Positions 13,635-21,509 of a stretch of 37,393 nucleotides of DNA are shown piece after piece. Source of the DNA: Gallionella sp. GTDB taxonomy: Bacteria; Pseudomonadota; Gammaproteobacteria; Burkholderiales; Gallionellaceae. The position numbers were made by a program, and so were the translations under genes. The notes beneath the pieces are model-generated. The model was given only the letters and a program-made list of their open reading frames with translations, was not told the origin of the DNA and searched no databases. Every line of letters starts with the position of its first letter. The stretch's first letter is position 1. The DNA is taken from the NCBI GenBank assembly GCA_030652475.1, contig JAUSAO010000087.1, positions 1 to 37,393 of the forward strand, given 5' to 3'.

Positions 13635-14839
13635 GGCTGGTAATATGGGCCATGTGCGTATGGGTATCGACGGCCTCTGCGGTTGAGTCAGAATGGCGCA
13701 GCTCATGGGGTGGCACGCTGTACGGGTATGTCAACAGCATGAGTCTGCGGGGTGATAGCGTGTTGAATCCGGGCAACCAAATCGCGCACCTGCCACAGCG
13801 CAGCGATGCAGCCGAGCTGCGTCTTAACTTCAAAGCCGAGAATGAAACGGTGCGTTTCACGATGCGGCCTATCGCTTCAATACGCGAGATGAGTCATTCA
13901 TTCGGTTCACAGCGACGCATTGAGCGTTACGTGAGCCAATGGCAATTACGTGTGCGTGCTGCCGAAGGTTGGAATGTCGCCGCCGGGCGTGAGGTGTTGA
14001 ACTGGGGCGCGGCGCAGTTTCGTTCACCGTCTAGCCCATTTTACTTCGACAACGGACGCGGCGATCCGATGCGTGAGTTGGTTGGCATGGACAACGTCAA
14101 GCTCACGTGGACACCGGACATGCAGAGCAGCGCCACGCTGGCGCGTATTGTGCGCGCCGGTTACGGCGCCGTCGTACCGGATCAATGGCGCGACAGTTGG
14201 CTGGCGAAGCTGGATCAGCGCGGCAATGAATGGGCGTATGGCGTGGTTGCGGTGAAAGCGCCGTTTTTGCCCGCGTTCTATGGCGCGAATACTCAGTTCA
14301 CTTTGAGCGACACGCTGTTGTTGTACGGCGAGTTTGGCTCGTCCGTACAAGCTTCCGCGCTGCTATCGCCTGCCGATGTGGCTCAACCATTTAGCGTGCA
14401 AGCGACTTCGCCCAGGCGCACCACGGCGTTGGCTGGCGCGACTTACACTTTTGAAGATGGCAATTCACTCGCCGCCGAATATCTGCATGAGGGTCGCGGC
14501 TACACTCAGGCTGAAACGGATGCTTACTTCGCGCGCGCCGCCGACGCATTGCCGCTGGCGGGCATGGCGTTGGGTTACGCACCGCGTTTGCTGGGGCGCG
14601 ACTACCTGCACCTTGTGTGGCAGAGCAACATGATGGATGCTGATTATTACTGGCGCGCGATGTTCACGCACAACGCCACCGACAGCAGTAACGAGCTAGG
14701 CGCTTACGGCGAAAAAAACCTGACCACTCACCTTGGTGTGTTTGCGACCCTGGTGTTAAACAGCGGCGGTGCGCGCCGGGAGTTGTCATCGCTGTTTACG
14801 CGCAGTGTTACGGCAGGTTTGAAAGTGGCATTGCCTTGA
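13631..14839 (+). CDS. predicted outer-membrane beta-barrel protein
   Basis: A 402-residue protein with an N-terminal signal (MRLVIWAMCVWVSTASA). It is followed by many alternating polar/aromatic strands such as SSWGGTLYGYVNSMSL, AAELRLNFKAENETVRFTMRPI, YVSQWQLRVRAAEGWNVAAGREVLNWGAA and HLVWQSNMMDADYYWRAMFTHN. The AGREVLNWG and GRGDPMREL... turns recall DUF1302/porin-like outer-membrane proteins; I cannot name a family with certainty. The C-terminus (SVTAGLKVALP) lacks the usual terminal Phe. It is translationally coupled to the LolA-like gene by ATGA at 13631-13634, suggesting it receives or exports what the periplasmic protein carries; this is inference. Confidence 0.75.
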   Translation: MRLVIWAMCVWVSTASAVESEWRSSWGGTLYGYVNSMSLRGDSVLNPGNQIAHLPQRSDAAELRLNFKAENETVRFTMRPIASIREMSHSFGSQRRIERYVSQWQLRVRAAEGWNVAAGREVLNWGAAQFRSPSSPFYFDNGRGDPMRELVGMDNVKLTWTPDMQSSATLARIVRAGYGAVVPDQWRDSWLAKLDQRGNEWAYGVVAVKAPFLPAFYGANTQFTLSDTLLLYGEFGSSVQASALLSPADVAQPFSVQATSPRRTTALAGATYTFEDGNSLAAEYLHEGRGYTQAETDAYFARAADALPLAGMALGYAPRLLGRDYLHLVWQSNMMDADYYWRAMFTHNATDSSNELGAYGEKNLTTHLGVFATLVLNSGGARRELSSLFTRSVTAGLKVALP

Positions 14840-14851
14840 ACCCAAATTTGC

Positions 14852-14884
14852 CGTCATTCCGGCCGGCCTGCCTGTCGGAATGAC
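14852..14884. repeat. short palindromic repeat, copy 4 (solo hairpin)
   Basis: CGTCATTCCG ... CGGAATGAC, a single 33-bp hairpin equal to the terminal arm of the 126-bp elements. It starts 12 bp after the barrel gene stop and covers a possible upstream start (14880) of the kinase gene. Confidence 0.85.
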
Positions 14885-14909
14885 AAAGCCGTTTACGGAT
14901 AATCCTGCC

Positions 14910-15905
14910 ATGAGCAAAAATATTCTCATCAGTACGCTCATCAACATACTGTTCAACACGACCATCGCCGGCTTGCTCACGATGATTAAATTCGGAGATG
15001 GTTTCTGGATCAATCTGGTGTTTTCGCAGTGCATTGGCTTATCCATTTATGCCATCAATGCCTCGGTGGTGTGTCGTGTCAGCGACAAGCGCCGCCGCGT
15101 GCTGATGTTGGCGTTCACCTTTCCCGGCAGTATCATGCTCGGCGTATCGCTGGCGGCATGGATTACCAATGCCGGTGATTGGAGCAATCCCCAATCCAGA
15201 GTCGCGGTGGTCATCGGCCTGTTCTTCGGCGGCATCGGCAGCATCACCTATTTTCTCAGTCGGCGCATCGAGCAATTGGATACTGAAGTCAAACAGCGGC
15301 GGCTGAATGAAATGGAAAGCGAGCGTCGCCAGATGGAGGCTCAACTGAAAATGTTGCAAGCGCAGATCGAACCGCATTTTTTGTTCAACACGCTGGCTAA
15401 TGTTGGCAGCCTGATAGACAGCGATCCTGTGCTGGCGAAAAAATTATTGGAACGTCTCAACGACTGGTTGCGCATCGCGCTGGTACGCGCGCGCCGCGAC
15501 CACGCCACGCTGGGAGATGAGCTGGAGATGCTGGAAAATTATTTGCAGATATTGAAAATCCGTTTCGGCGAACGCCTGCGCTGGACAATCGACGCGCCAG
15601 AGGACGCCCGTCTTTGCCTGTTTCCGCCTATGTTGTTGCAGCCTTTGGTCGAGAATGCGGTGCGTCACGGCATTGAACCAAAAATAGGGGGCGGACAGAT
15701 TGTCCTTCGCGCGAGCCTGGACAATGTGACGTTGCGGATCGAAGTTAGCGACAGCGGTGCAGGTTTTGACGGTAAATCTGCTACAGGTGCCGGGCTTGTG
15801 AACGTGCGGGCGCGGTTGGCGGCCTTGTTTGGCGACTCGGGCAAGTTGGTATTGCAAAATAATCCTCACGGTGGTGTGAGTGCGCGCCTGGAGTTGCCGC
15901 GATGA
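14910..15905 (+). CDS. LytS/AlgZ-type sensor histidine kinase
   Basis: A 331-residue kinase with four hydrophobic segments in the first 120 residues (ILISTLINILFNTTIAGLL, FWINLVFSQCIGLSIYAINA, VLMLAFTFPGSIMLGVSLAAW, VAVVIGLFFGGIGSITYF), a coiled-coil linker (EVKQRRLNEMESERRQMEAQLKMLQAQ), the His_kinase (PF06580) H-box IEPHFLFNTL with phospho-acceptor His156, and an HATPase with N-box LVENAVRHGIEP and G-box SDSGAGFDG. No extracellular sensor domain is present, so it probably senses at or within the membrane. The ATG at 14910 is preferred over 14880, which lies within a repeat. The downstream gene encodes its LytTR partner. Its stop context (CGATGA) suggests the genes once overlapped before a repeat entered. 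Confidence 0.93.
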   Translation: MSKNILISTLINILFNTTIAGLLTMIKFGDGFWINLVFSQCIGLSIYAINASVVCRVSDKRRRVLMLAFTFPGSIMLGVSLAAWITNAGDWSNPQSRVAVVIGLFFGGIGSITYFLSRRIEQLDTEVKQRRLNEMESERRQMEAQLKMLQAQIEPHFLFNTLANVGSLIDSDPVLAKKLLERLNDWLRIALVRARRDHATLGDELEMLENYLQILKIRFGERLRWTIDAPEDARLCLFPPMLLQPLVENAVRHGIEPKIGGGQIVLRASLDNVTLRIEVSDSGAGFDGKSATGAGLVNVRARLAALFGDSGKLVLQNNPHGGVSARLELPR

Positions 15906-15913
15906 AGCTCAAT

Positions 15914-16039
15914 CGTCATTCCGGCACAGGCCGGAATCTGGTACAAAAAAATACCCCGCGCAGCGGACAAAACCCAGGTCTTGTCTTGCTTCGCAAGATT
16001 TCTTTAATTGACTGGATTCCGGCCTGCGCCGGAATGACG
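15914..16039. repeat. 126-bp palindromic repeat element, copy 2
   Basis: Same structure as copy 1: CGTCATTCCGGCACAGGCCGG at the left, CGGCCTGCGCCGGAATGACG at the right, an inner CCGCGCAGCGGACAAA and a second hairpin (CTTGCTTCGCAAG). It begins 8 bp after the kinase stop and ends 10 bp before the regulator start. Confidence 0.9.
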
Positions 16040-16049
16040 GTGGTGTGAA

Positions 16050-16790
16050 ATGAGAGCGATCATCGCTGACGATGAGCAGCACCTGGCGGAAGACTTGCAA
16101 CGCAGGCTGAAAACATTGTGGCCGGAGTTACAAATTGTGTCTGTGGTTTACGACGGCATGGCGGCAGAGCAAGCGTTAACCGAATTCAAACCCGACATCG
16201 CGTTCCTCGATATCCGCATGCCGGGGCAGAGTGGCCTGGAGGCGGCGCGCGCAGCGATGAGCGATTGCCGTGTGGTATTCGTGACGGCCTTCGACGATCA
16301 TGCCGTGGAAGCATTCGAGCAGGCCGCAGTGGACTATTTGTTGAAGCCCGTTTCCGATGCGCGTTTGCAACATTGTGTCGAACGCTTGCAGCAGCGCAGC
16401 ATGGTCGCGCCGGATGCGTTGTTGATGCGCTTGCAGCAGTTGTTGGCGAGGCAGACCCACCCTGAACCCTTGCGTTGGTTGCGCGTGCAAATGGGTCAGA
16501 CGGTGCGCATGGTGGCTGTGGAGGAGGTGTGCTACTTCCAGTCAACCGACAAGTACACCACCGTTTTGACACCTGATGCCGAGTGGCTGTTACGCACCCC
16601 GCTCAAAGAGCTGACAGGGCAACTGGATAGTGAACAGTTCTGGCAGGTGCACCGTGGCACGCTAGTCAACGTGCGGCAGATCGTTTCTGCCTGTCACGAT
16701 CTGCTGGGCAAGGTGACGCTCACCTTGCGCGACAGGCCGGAAAAAATTTCAGTCAGCAGGCGCTACGCGCATCTGTTTCGGCAGATGTAG
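16050..16790 (+). CDS. LytTR-family response regulator (AlgR-like)
   Basis: A 246-residue regulator. The receiver domain (1-115) starts MRAIIADDEQHLAEDL, with phospho-acceptor Asp54 in AFLDIRMPG, the switch Thr in VVFVTAFDDHAVEAF and Lys in YLLKPV. The C-terminal LytTR DNA-binding domain (about 140-246) shows EEVCYFQSTDKYTTVLT, LLRTPLKELTGQLDSEQFWQVHRGTLVN and ISVSRRYAHLF. It pairs with the LytS-type kinase. No GTG of its own or other start competes; the ATG follows copy 2 of the repeat closely, with no good ribosome-binding site. Likely regulates the envelope operon, but no LytTR direct repeat was identified upstream of the DUF2141 gene by eye. Confidence 0.95.
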   Translation: MRAIIADDEQHLAEDLQRRLKTLWPELQIVSVVYDGMAAEQALTEFKPDIAFLDIRMPGQSGLEAARAAMSDCRVVFVTAFDDHAVEAFEQAAVDYLLKPVSDARLQHCVERLQQRSMVAPDALLMRLQQLLARQTHPEPLRWLRVQMGQTVRMVAVEEVCYFQSTDKYTTVLTPDAEWLLRTPLKELTGQLDSEQFWQVHRGTLVNVRQIVSACHDLLGKVTLTLRDRPEKISVSRRYAHLFRQM

Positions 16791-16818
16791 GCGGCTGTCG
16801 TGCTCGGTCAACTGAGGG

Positions 16819-16847
16819 AGTCCGGGTAAACGGCTCTTTGCCGGACT
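16819..16847. terminator. hairpin between convergent operons
   Basis: AGTCCGG (16819-16825) pairs with CCGGACT (16841-16847). A T-rich stretch containing a run of seven T follows 11 bp later. It could end the regulator transcript and, read in reverse, the transglutaminase transcript. Spacing to the T-run is longer than ideal. Confidence 0.4.
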
Positions 16848-16863
16848 GGCGACATATATTTTT

Positions 16864-18792
16864 TTACTTGTTTTTTGATCTGCCAAATTTCGTGGCGCGG
16901 CGTATGAATTCGCTTTGTGCGCGCTCATTTTGAATCGCACCGTAGCGCAATGCGACATAGCGGGCGGCCAGGTCCTGAATGGCATCAGCGAGGGCGGGAC
17001 GGGCAATGGCGACGCGAGTCGCGTAGTCCCATGGGCCTTCATGCGGCGCGCGAGGCAGTCCGGACCTGGCCAGTTTGCGGCAGAGCTTCAGCCAGGCGGC
17101 CTGGGTTTTGTCCTGTTCGCGTTTGAACAGATGGCGCAGCATGTACAGCGCGAACAGCGCGATCACCAGTCCCAGTCCTGCCGTCATGTATATCACTTGC
17201 AGGCTGACGGATTCCAGGCCGAAGCGGGAAAGGTAGGCAAACTGGCGTTCGCTGTCATAACCCAGGACCCTCTGGTTCCACTGGTTGGCCAGTGCATCCC
17301 AGTTCAGGCGCAGGTCACGCAGCCAGAGCGGCGGATTACGCGACATGAAGGGTAAGGCGGCACTGTCTGTCAGCGCGGCGGATAAACCGCGTTCCACCCG
17401 TTCCGGCGCGATCACCGCCGTCGGGTCGACGCGCACCCAGCCCTGTCCTGTCAGCCACACTTCCGCCCAGGCGTGGGCATCGGATTGACGCACGATGTAG
17501 TAGTTGCCGTAGGCGTTATATTCGCCGCCCTGATATCCGGTTACCACGCGCGCCGGAATGTGGGCCGCGCGCATCAGAAATACGAAGCTGGCAGCATAGT
17601 GTTCGCAAAATCCCTGACGCGTGTCGAACAGAAAATCGTCCATGCTGTTGCGGCCCAGCGGCGGCGGCTCCAGCGTGTAGTAGAAATTCTGCTGGTTGAA
17701 GTAGCCAAGGGCGCGGCGTACGACAGCGTGATCGTCGTCAGCGCGCCAGCTTGCGGCCAGCTGACGTGCGCGCGGATTGAGCGTCTGCGGCAATTGCAGT
17801 GCGCGTTGAAGTTGCGCCTGTGATTCTTGTAGATTGGCGTGAAATGTGAGGTGGGAGCGCGCCTCGTAGCGCAGTCGCTCGTTGACAGGTTCCCGGCTCA
17901 GTATCTGAAAATCATCCGTGAGGCGAGCCGGTACAGAGATGCTGTCCGGCACGTCGAGTGCGAACAACCAGTGCTTATTGTGCGGCTCCAGCGTCACGCT
18001 GTATTCGGTCGTCAGTCCTGTTGCGCTGAATTGAGGCGCGATGCCCTGCGTGGCCCTGCCCGGCGTCCAGGTGTGCCCGTCGAAGTCCCATAGCACCGGT
18101 CCGCGCCAATACATCTGGGCGCGTTGTGGGGGTTTGCCCTGATAACTGACGCGAAACGCCACGGCATCTGATAGTGCAAGGCGACCCACGCTGCCGGGCG
18201 ACATCGTGTCATCCAGCCCGCTTCTGGCAAAGGCATCCTGCGGCAAACCCCATAGCGGGCCGGGCACGCGTGGAAACAGGATGAACAGGATGAGGGTTAG
18301 CGGAATGGCTTGTAACAGTAATACGGCTGCGACGCGCAAGCGTGGTTTGACGGCGATGCCCGGCGCATGCAGATGCACCCAGCTTGTCACGATGACGAGC
18401 AGCGTGGCGAGCATGTACAGCGCGGTGAGCAGGCTCTGCGAGTACAGGAAGTTGGTGATGAGGATGAAACAGGAGAGGAAGATCAGCGCCATGGCGTCGC
18501 GTGCCGTGCGTAGTTCCATCAGCTTGAGAGTGGCGAGCAGCATCAGCAGGGTGACGCCGACTTCGCGCCCGAACAGGGTATGAAAGTCGATCAGGATGCC
18601 GCTCAGACTGGTGAGTGTGATAACCATCAACAGCCAGCGTTTGGGCAGCGGGTTGCCGCTCCATGCGAGGTAGCTGCGCCAAACCAGTAGCACGATACAC
18701 AAGGCGCTAACCCATGGAGGCAGATGATCGGCATGGGGTGCGATGACCATCAGGATGGACAGCAACAGGCCGTAGAGGTGAGATTTGCTCAT
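16864..18792 (-). CDS. TgpA-type membrane transglutaminase-like protein
   Basis: A 642-residue protein: about five to six N-terminal membrane helices (residues 5-175), the periplasmic DUF3488-type region with PRVPGPLWGLPQDAFARSGLDDTMSPGSVGRLALSDAVAFRV and MYWRGPVLWDFDGHTW, a transglutaminase core with the triad Cys396 (TRQGFCEHYA), His440 (SDAHAWAEVW) and Asp456 (VDPTA), then a last helix (about 540-560) and a DUF4129-like cytoplasmic tail. This matches TgpA of the moxR-DUF58-transglutaminase module; its natural substrate is unknown. The ATG at 18792 leaves a 28-bp gap to the DUF58 gene; in-frame codons further upstream would overlap that gene. Confidence 0.93.
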   Translation of the reverse strand: MSKSHLYGLLLSILMVIAPHADHLPPWVSALCIVLLVWRSYLAWSGNPLPKRWLLMVITLTSLSGILIDFHTLFGREVGVTLLMLLATLKLMELRTARDAMALIFLSCFILITNFLYSQSLLTALYMLATLLVIVTSWVHLHAPGIAVKPRLRVAAVLLLQAIPLTLILFILFPRVPGPLWGLPQDAFARSGLDDTMSPGSVGRLALSDAVAFRVSYQGKPPQRAQMYWRGPVLWDFDGHTWTPGRATQGIAPQFSATGLTTEYSVTLEPHNKHWLFALDVPDSISVPARLTDDFQILSREPVNERLRYEARSHLTFHANLQESQAQLQRALQLPQTLNPRARQLAASWRADDDHAVVRRALGYFNQQNFYYTLEPPPLGRNSMDDFLFDTRQGFCEHYAASFVFLMRAAHIPARVVTGYQGGEYNAYGNYYIVRQSDAHAWAEVWLTGQGWVRVDPTAVIAPERVERGLSAALTDSAALPFMSRNPPLWLRDLRLNWDALANQWNQRVLGYDSERQFAYLSRFGLESVSLQVIYMTAGLGLVIALFALYMLRHLFKREQDKTQAAWLKLCRKLARSGLPRAPHEGPWDYATRVAIARPALADAIQDLAARYVALRYGAIQNERAQSEFIRRATKFGRSKNK

Positions 18793-18820
18793 AAGACCAG
18801 AAATAACACAGGGCAGCAGG

Positions 18821-19771
18821 TCATTTTGTTTCAACCAATCCGAACAGTGCAAGTTGGCGCAGGCAGGCATCGCGATGTGCGCTGCCGTTGCCGGCAGGGA
18901 GTTCGCCATCCGGCAGGCTCAAGCCGTAGCGCAGTCCCCGGGCTTCTGCCTCCAGCACCCAGCGTGTCAGGCGTGACAATTTGCTTTCAAGGTCGGTTTC
19001 AGGTGTATCGTTGAGGTTCAGCCATAGCGCTTCTCCGACCGGGGTGGTGAACTGTTTTACTTGCAATCCCAGCCCGCGTGCGTAGGCCTTCCATGCAATG
19101 TGCGGCAAGGCATCGCCCGCAACATAGGTGCGCAATCCGGCGAAATCATCGTCACCCGCGAGGCTGCGTTTGCCCGCGCCATCCGGCGCATTGCCTGTCG
19201 GCAGCGCTGCGTCGGGTAAAGGGCGGGGATAGACCAGGCAGCGCGCGTCAAAATGCAAATATGACCAGGCGTGAAACAGGCCGAGCGGGAATTCGGTATA
19301 CAGCGTCAAACGGCCCGTTTCCAGCCAGCCGCGCCGGGCGGCGTGCAGAGGAAATTCGACTGCGTAATCCTGACGGGCAGGCATGTCAAAAATGACGCTG
19401 TCGCTATCTTCGCCGCGCAGGATAAGCTGGTAGCGGGGCAGTTTGCTGCTGAAATGCAGCAGAAATCTCGCGGTCTCGCCGCTGAACACGGCGTCGGCGC
19501 GTCCGGCATGTATCTCCAGATGGGCCAGATTGCGGAAAGCGTGCAGCATGGACATCACCGCCATCATCGCCAGCAGAAAAGTCAGCACATACCCCAGGCT
19601 CAGGTTGTAGTTGATGCAGCCTAACAGCATCAGGGCCAACAGCAAGCCGAGCACCCACCCTTGTCGAGTGGGCAGAATGAAGATGCGGCGTTGCGTGAGT
19701 ACGACCGTGCCGTGCTCGATTTTGGGACGGAATAGCCAGTTGCGGAATTTTTGTTTGAGCGCGCTGAACAC
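18821..19771 (-). CDS. DUF58 domain protein
   Basis: A 316-residue protein with two membrane helices (about 36-54 and 59-78) after a basic N-terminus. The DUF58 signature is SLAGDDDFAGLRTYVAGDALPHIAWKAYARGLGLQVKQF; the D-F-x-x-L-R-x-Y-x-x-G-D....I-x-W-K-A pattern is diagnostic. It may work with the MoxR ATPase as a chaperone-like or assembly pair (proposed for the family, not proven). It lies between the MoxR gene and the transglutaminase gene on the same strand, the usual order. Confidence 0.93.
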   Translation of the reverse strand: MFSALKQKFRNWLFRPKIEHGTVVLTQRRIFILPTRQGWVLGLLLALMLLGCINYNLSLGYVLTFLLAMMAVMSMLHAFRNLAHLEIHAGRADAVFSGETARFLLHFSSKLPRYQLILRGEDSDSVIFDMPARQDYAVEFPLHAARRGWLETGRLTLYTEFPLGLFHAWSYLHFDARCLVYPRPLPDAALPTGNAPDGAGKRSLAGDDDFAGLRTYVAGDALPHIAWKAYARGLGLQVKQFTTPVGEALWLNLNDTPETDLESKLSRLTRWVLEAEARGLRYGLSLPDGELPAGNGSAHRDACLRQLALFGLVETK

Positions 19772-19902
19772 GGATTAACGAGAAACTCGCGCAGCGATAC
19801 GTTTGCTCCTTCCCTTGCAAGGATTTTTCTGCGGGGGAAGGTTGGGATGGGGGACGAACATGACCCATTTTATTATTATGTGTGTGCTCTTTGCCATGCT
19901 CG
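19772..19902. repeat. spacer holding a GTTTGC...GGGTTGGG repeat
   Basis: The 131-bp gap between the MoxR and DUF58 genes contains, at about 19800-19853, CGTTTGCTCCTTCCC facing GGGGGAAGGTTGGGATGGGG with a short loop. This is the same palindromic family as at 34459-34504 and inside the adaptor gene end at 29615-29720. It interrupts an otherwise tight cluster. Confidence 0.65.
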
Positions 19903-20808
19903 TCAGGGGATTGCCACCGCTGCGATCAGTTCCTGCGTCAGCGAATGTTGATGTTCGGCTATGGTTTGCAGGCGGTGACTGACTACGCCGGGCAGGATGA
20001 TCTGCACATCTTCGGGGATCACGGCATCGCGCCCGTCGATCAGTGCCCAGGCGCGCGCGGCGGAGAGCAGGGCGAGCCCGGCGCGCGGACTGAGGCCGTG
20101 CGTATAGTGCGCCGATTCGCGGGTATGGCGCAGGATGGCCTGCACGTAGTCGAGCAGCGCCGGCGAGACATGTATCTGTTTGACGTGCTGCTGCAGCGCC
20201 AGCAGTTCTGCGCTTTCCATCTGCGGGGTGAGTTTTGCGATGATTTCGCGCCGGTCGACACCGGATAGCAGGCCGCGTTCGGCCTGGGCGTCGGGATAAC
20301 CCATCTCGATGCGCATCAGGAAACGGTCAAGTTGCGATTCCGGCAGCGGAAAAGTGCCGATCTGATGGGATGGATTCTGTGTGGCGATGACGAAGAACGG
20401 GGCGGGCAGGGGGCGGGTCACGCCTTCTATGGTTACCTGATGCTCTTCCATGGCTTCGAGCAATGCGCTCTGCGCCTTCGGCGTGGCGCGGTTCACTTCG
20501 TCCGCCAATATCATTTGCGCGAAGATCGGGCCGGGATGGAACTTGAACTGATTGCTGTCGCGCTCATATACCGACACGCCAAGGATGTCGGCGGGCAACA
20601 AGTCGCTGGTGAACTGAACGCGGGCGAACTGCAAACCCAGCGTGCGCGATAAGACTTGTGCCAGCGTGGTCTTGCCGACCCCGGGCAAGTCTTCGATCAG
20701 TAAATGGCCACGCGCCAGCAGACAGGCCAGCGCAAAGCGGATTTGCTGCGGCTTGCCCAGGATGGCGCTTTCGGCCTGGCGGATGACGTTTTTCAGGGAT
20801 AGGCTCAT
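19903..20808 (-). CDS. MoxR-family AAA ATPase
   Basis: A 301-residue AAA+ ATPase: LARGHLLIEDLPGVGKTTLAQVLSRTLGLQFARVQFTSDLLPADILG (Walker A GVGKTT plus the MoxR-specific QFT.DLLP.D..G), Walker B with MILADEVNRATPKAQSALLEAMEE, sensor 1 FFVIATQNP, and the C-terminal lid GLSPRAGLALLSAARAWALIDGRDAVIPEDV. Members act as chaperone-like partners of nearby membrane or von Willebrand domain proteins. First gene of the minus-strand cluster with DUF58 and TgpA-like products. Confidence 0.95.
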   Translation of the reverse strand: MSLSLKNVIRQAESAILGKPQQIRFALACLLARGHLLIEDLPGVGKTTLAQVLSRTLGLQFARVQFTSDLLPADILGVSVYERDSNQFKFHPGPIFAQMILADEVNRATPKAQSALLEAMEEHQVTIEGVTRPLPAPFFVIATQNPSHQIGTFPLPESQLDRFLMRIEMGYPDAQAERGLLSGVDRREIIAKLTPQMESAELLALQQHVKQIHVSPALLDYVQAILRHTRESAHYTHGLSPRAGLALLSAARAWALIDGRDAVIPEDVQIILPGVVSHRLQTIAEHQHSLTQELIAAVAIP

Positions 20809-20823
20809 AGGGTAAATTTGGGG

Positions 20824-20887
20824 AGTGGATAGTGGGAAGTGGGCAGTAGGGGCGATTTTCCCACTTCCTACTCCCTACTCCCTACTT
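20824..20887. repeat. heptamer-based palindrome (AGTRGGN units)
   Basis: Four heptamers AGTGGAT, AGTGGGA, AGTGGGC, AGTAGGG (20824-20851), an 8-bp spacer, then four inverted heptamers CCCACTT, CCTACTC, CCTACTC, CCTACTT (20860-20887). The two arms can pair as one long hairpin. It overlaps the stop codon and last codons of the Mth938-like gene. Confidence 0.85.
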
Positions 20888-21255
20888 TCCAGCATGATTG
20901 CCGCGACCACTTTACGGTCTTCCTCCACCAGGATGTTATACGTGCGGCAGGCGGCGGGGGTGTCCATGCATTCCACGCCTATGCCGGCATTGGTCAGTGC
21001 GCGGTACAGGCGCGGGTGTGCGAAACGTTGTCGTGTACCCGTGCCTAACAGCAGTACCTCCGGCTTGAGTGCCAGGAAATAGTCGAAGTGTGTTTCGGCT
21101 AATGCGTCGAAATTTTCAACGCCCCAGTCGGTGTGGACAGCTTCCGCGAGTACCACGATGGGGGTGTCGAAGCGGTCGCGGTTGACCAGCACATGGTCGT
21201 CCGCATAGCCGGTGAAGCGTTTGGTGCCGCCGAGATTGGCTAGATGTAGTTTCAC
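20875..21255 (-). CDS. Mth938-like domain protein
   Basis: A 126-residue single-domain protein of the Mth938/DUF498 family (related to human NDUFAF3). Landmarks are GGTKRFTGYADDHVLVN, PIVVLAEAVHTDWGVENF, the PEVLLLGTGTRQRFAHPRLYRALTNAGIGVECMDTPAACRTYNILVEEDRKVVAAIM core. A link to respiratory complex I assembly is known for the eukaryotic relative; the bacterial role is unclear. The last residues (SRE) and the stop codon come from a heptameric repeat array, so the natural C-terminus may have been replaced. The gene is divergent from alaA, a neighbourhood seen in other betaproteobacteria. Confidence 0.93.
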   Translation of the reverse strand: MKLHLANLGGTKRFTGYADDHVLVNRDRFDTPIVVLAEAVHTDWGVENFDALAETHFDYFLALKPEVLLLGTGTRQRFAHPRLYRALTNAGIGVECMDTPAACRTYNILVEEDRKVVAAIMLESRE

Positions 21256-21369
21256 AATGACCTCGCAGGTAAGACTAGATGGACATGATGACGAGTGTAG
21301 AGGCTGGCGGCAAGTGGCGTCAAACTAAAGCTGCCTCGTGCGGTTAATGGGCAGGGTTTACTATACGAT

Positions 21370-21398
21370 TTGCTGTGCGCGGGCAGCACAGGTAAAAT
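21370..21398 (+). promoter_or_regulatory. candidate promoter for alaA
   Basis: TTGCTG (21370-21375) and TAAAAT (21393-21398) lie 17 bp apart. An ATGAAACA...TGTTTCAT hairpin lies downstream (about 21412-21444) in the leader. The minus-35 match is modest. Confidence 0.4.
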
Positions 21399-21509
21399 CA
21401 CGCACTTTCACATGAAACAAGAAGCGTAGCGACTATGTTTCATGGGGAAGCCCCTTGCGGGCTTGCTTGTCATATTTAAACCATTACAAATCAATACTAA
21501 ACTTTAACT

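Noticed and set aside
15914..16039. Insertion sequence carrying a transposase
   Set aside because: Only 126 bp with no open frame; it belongs to the non-coding palindromic repeat family.
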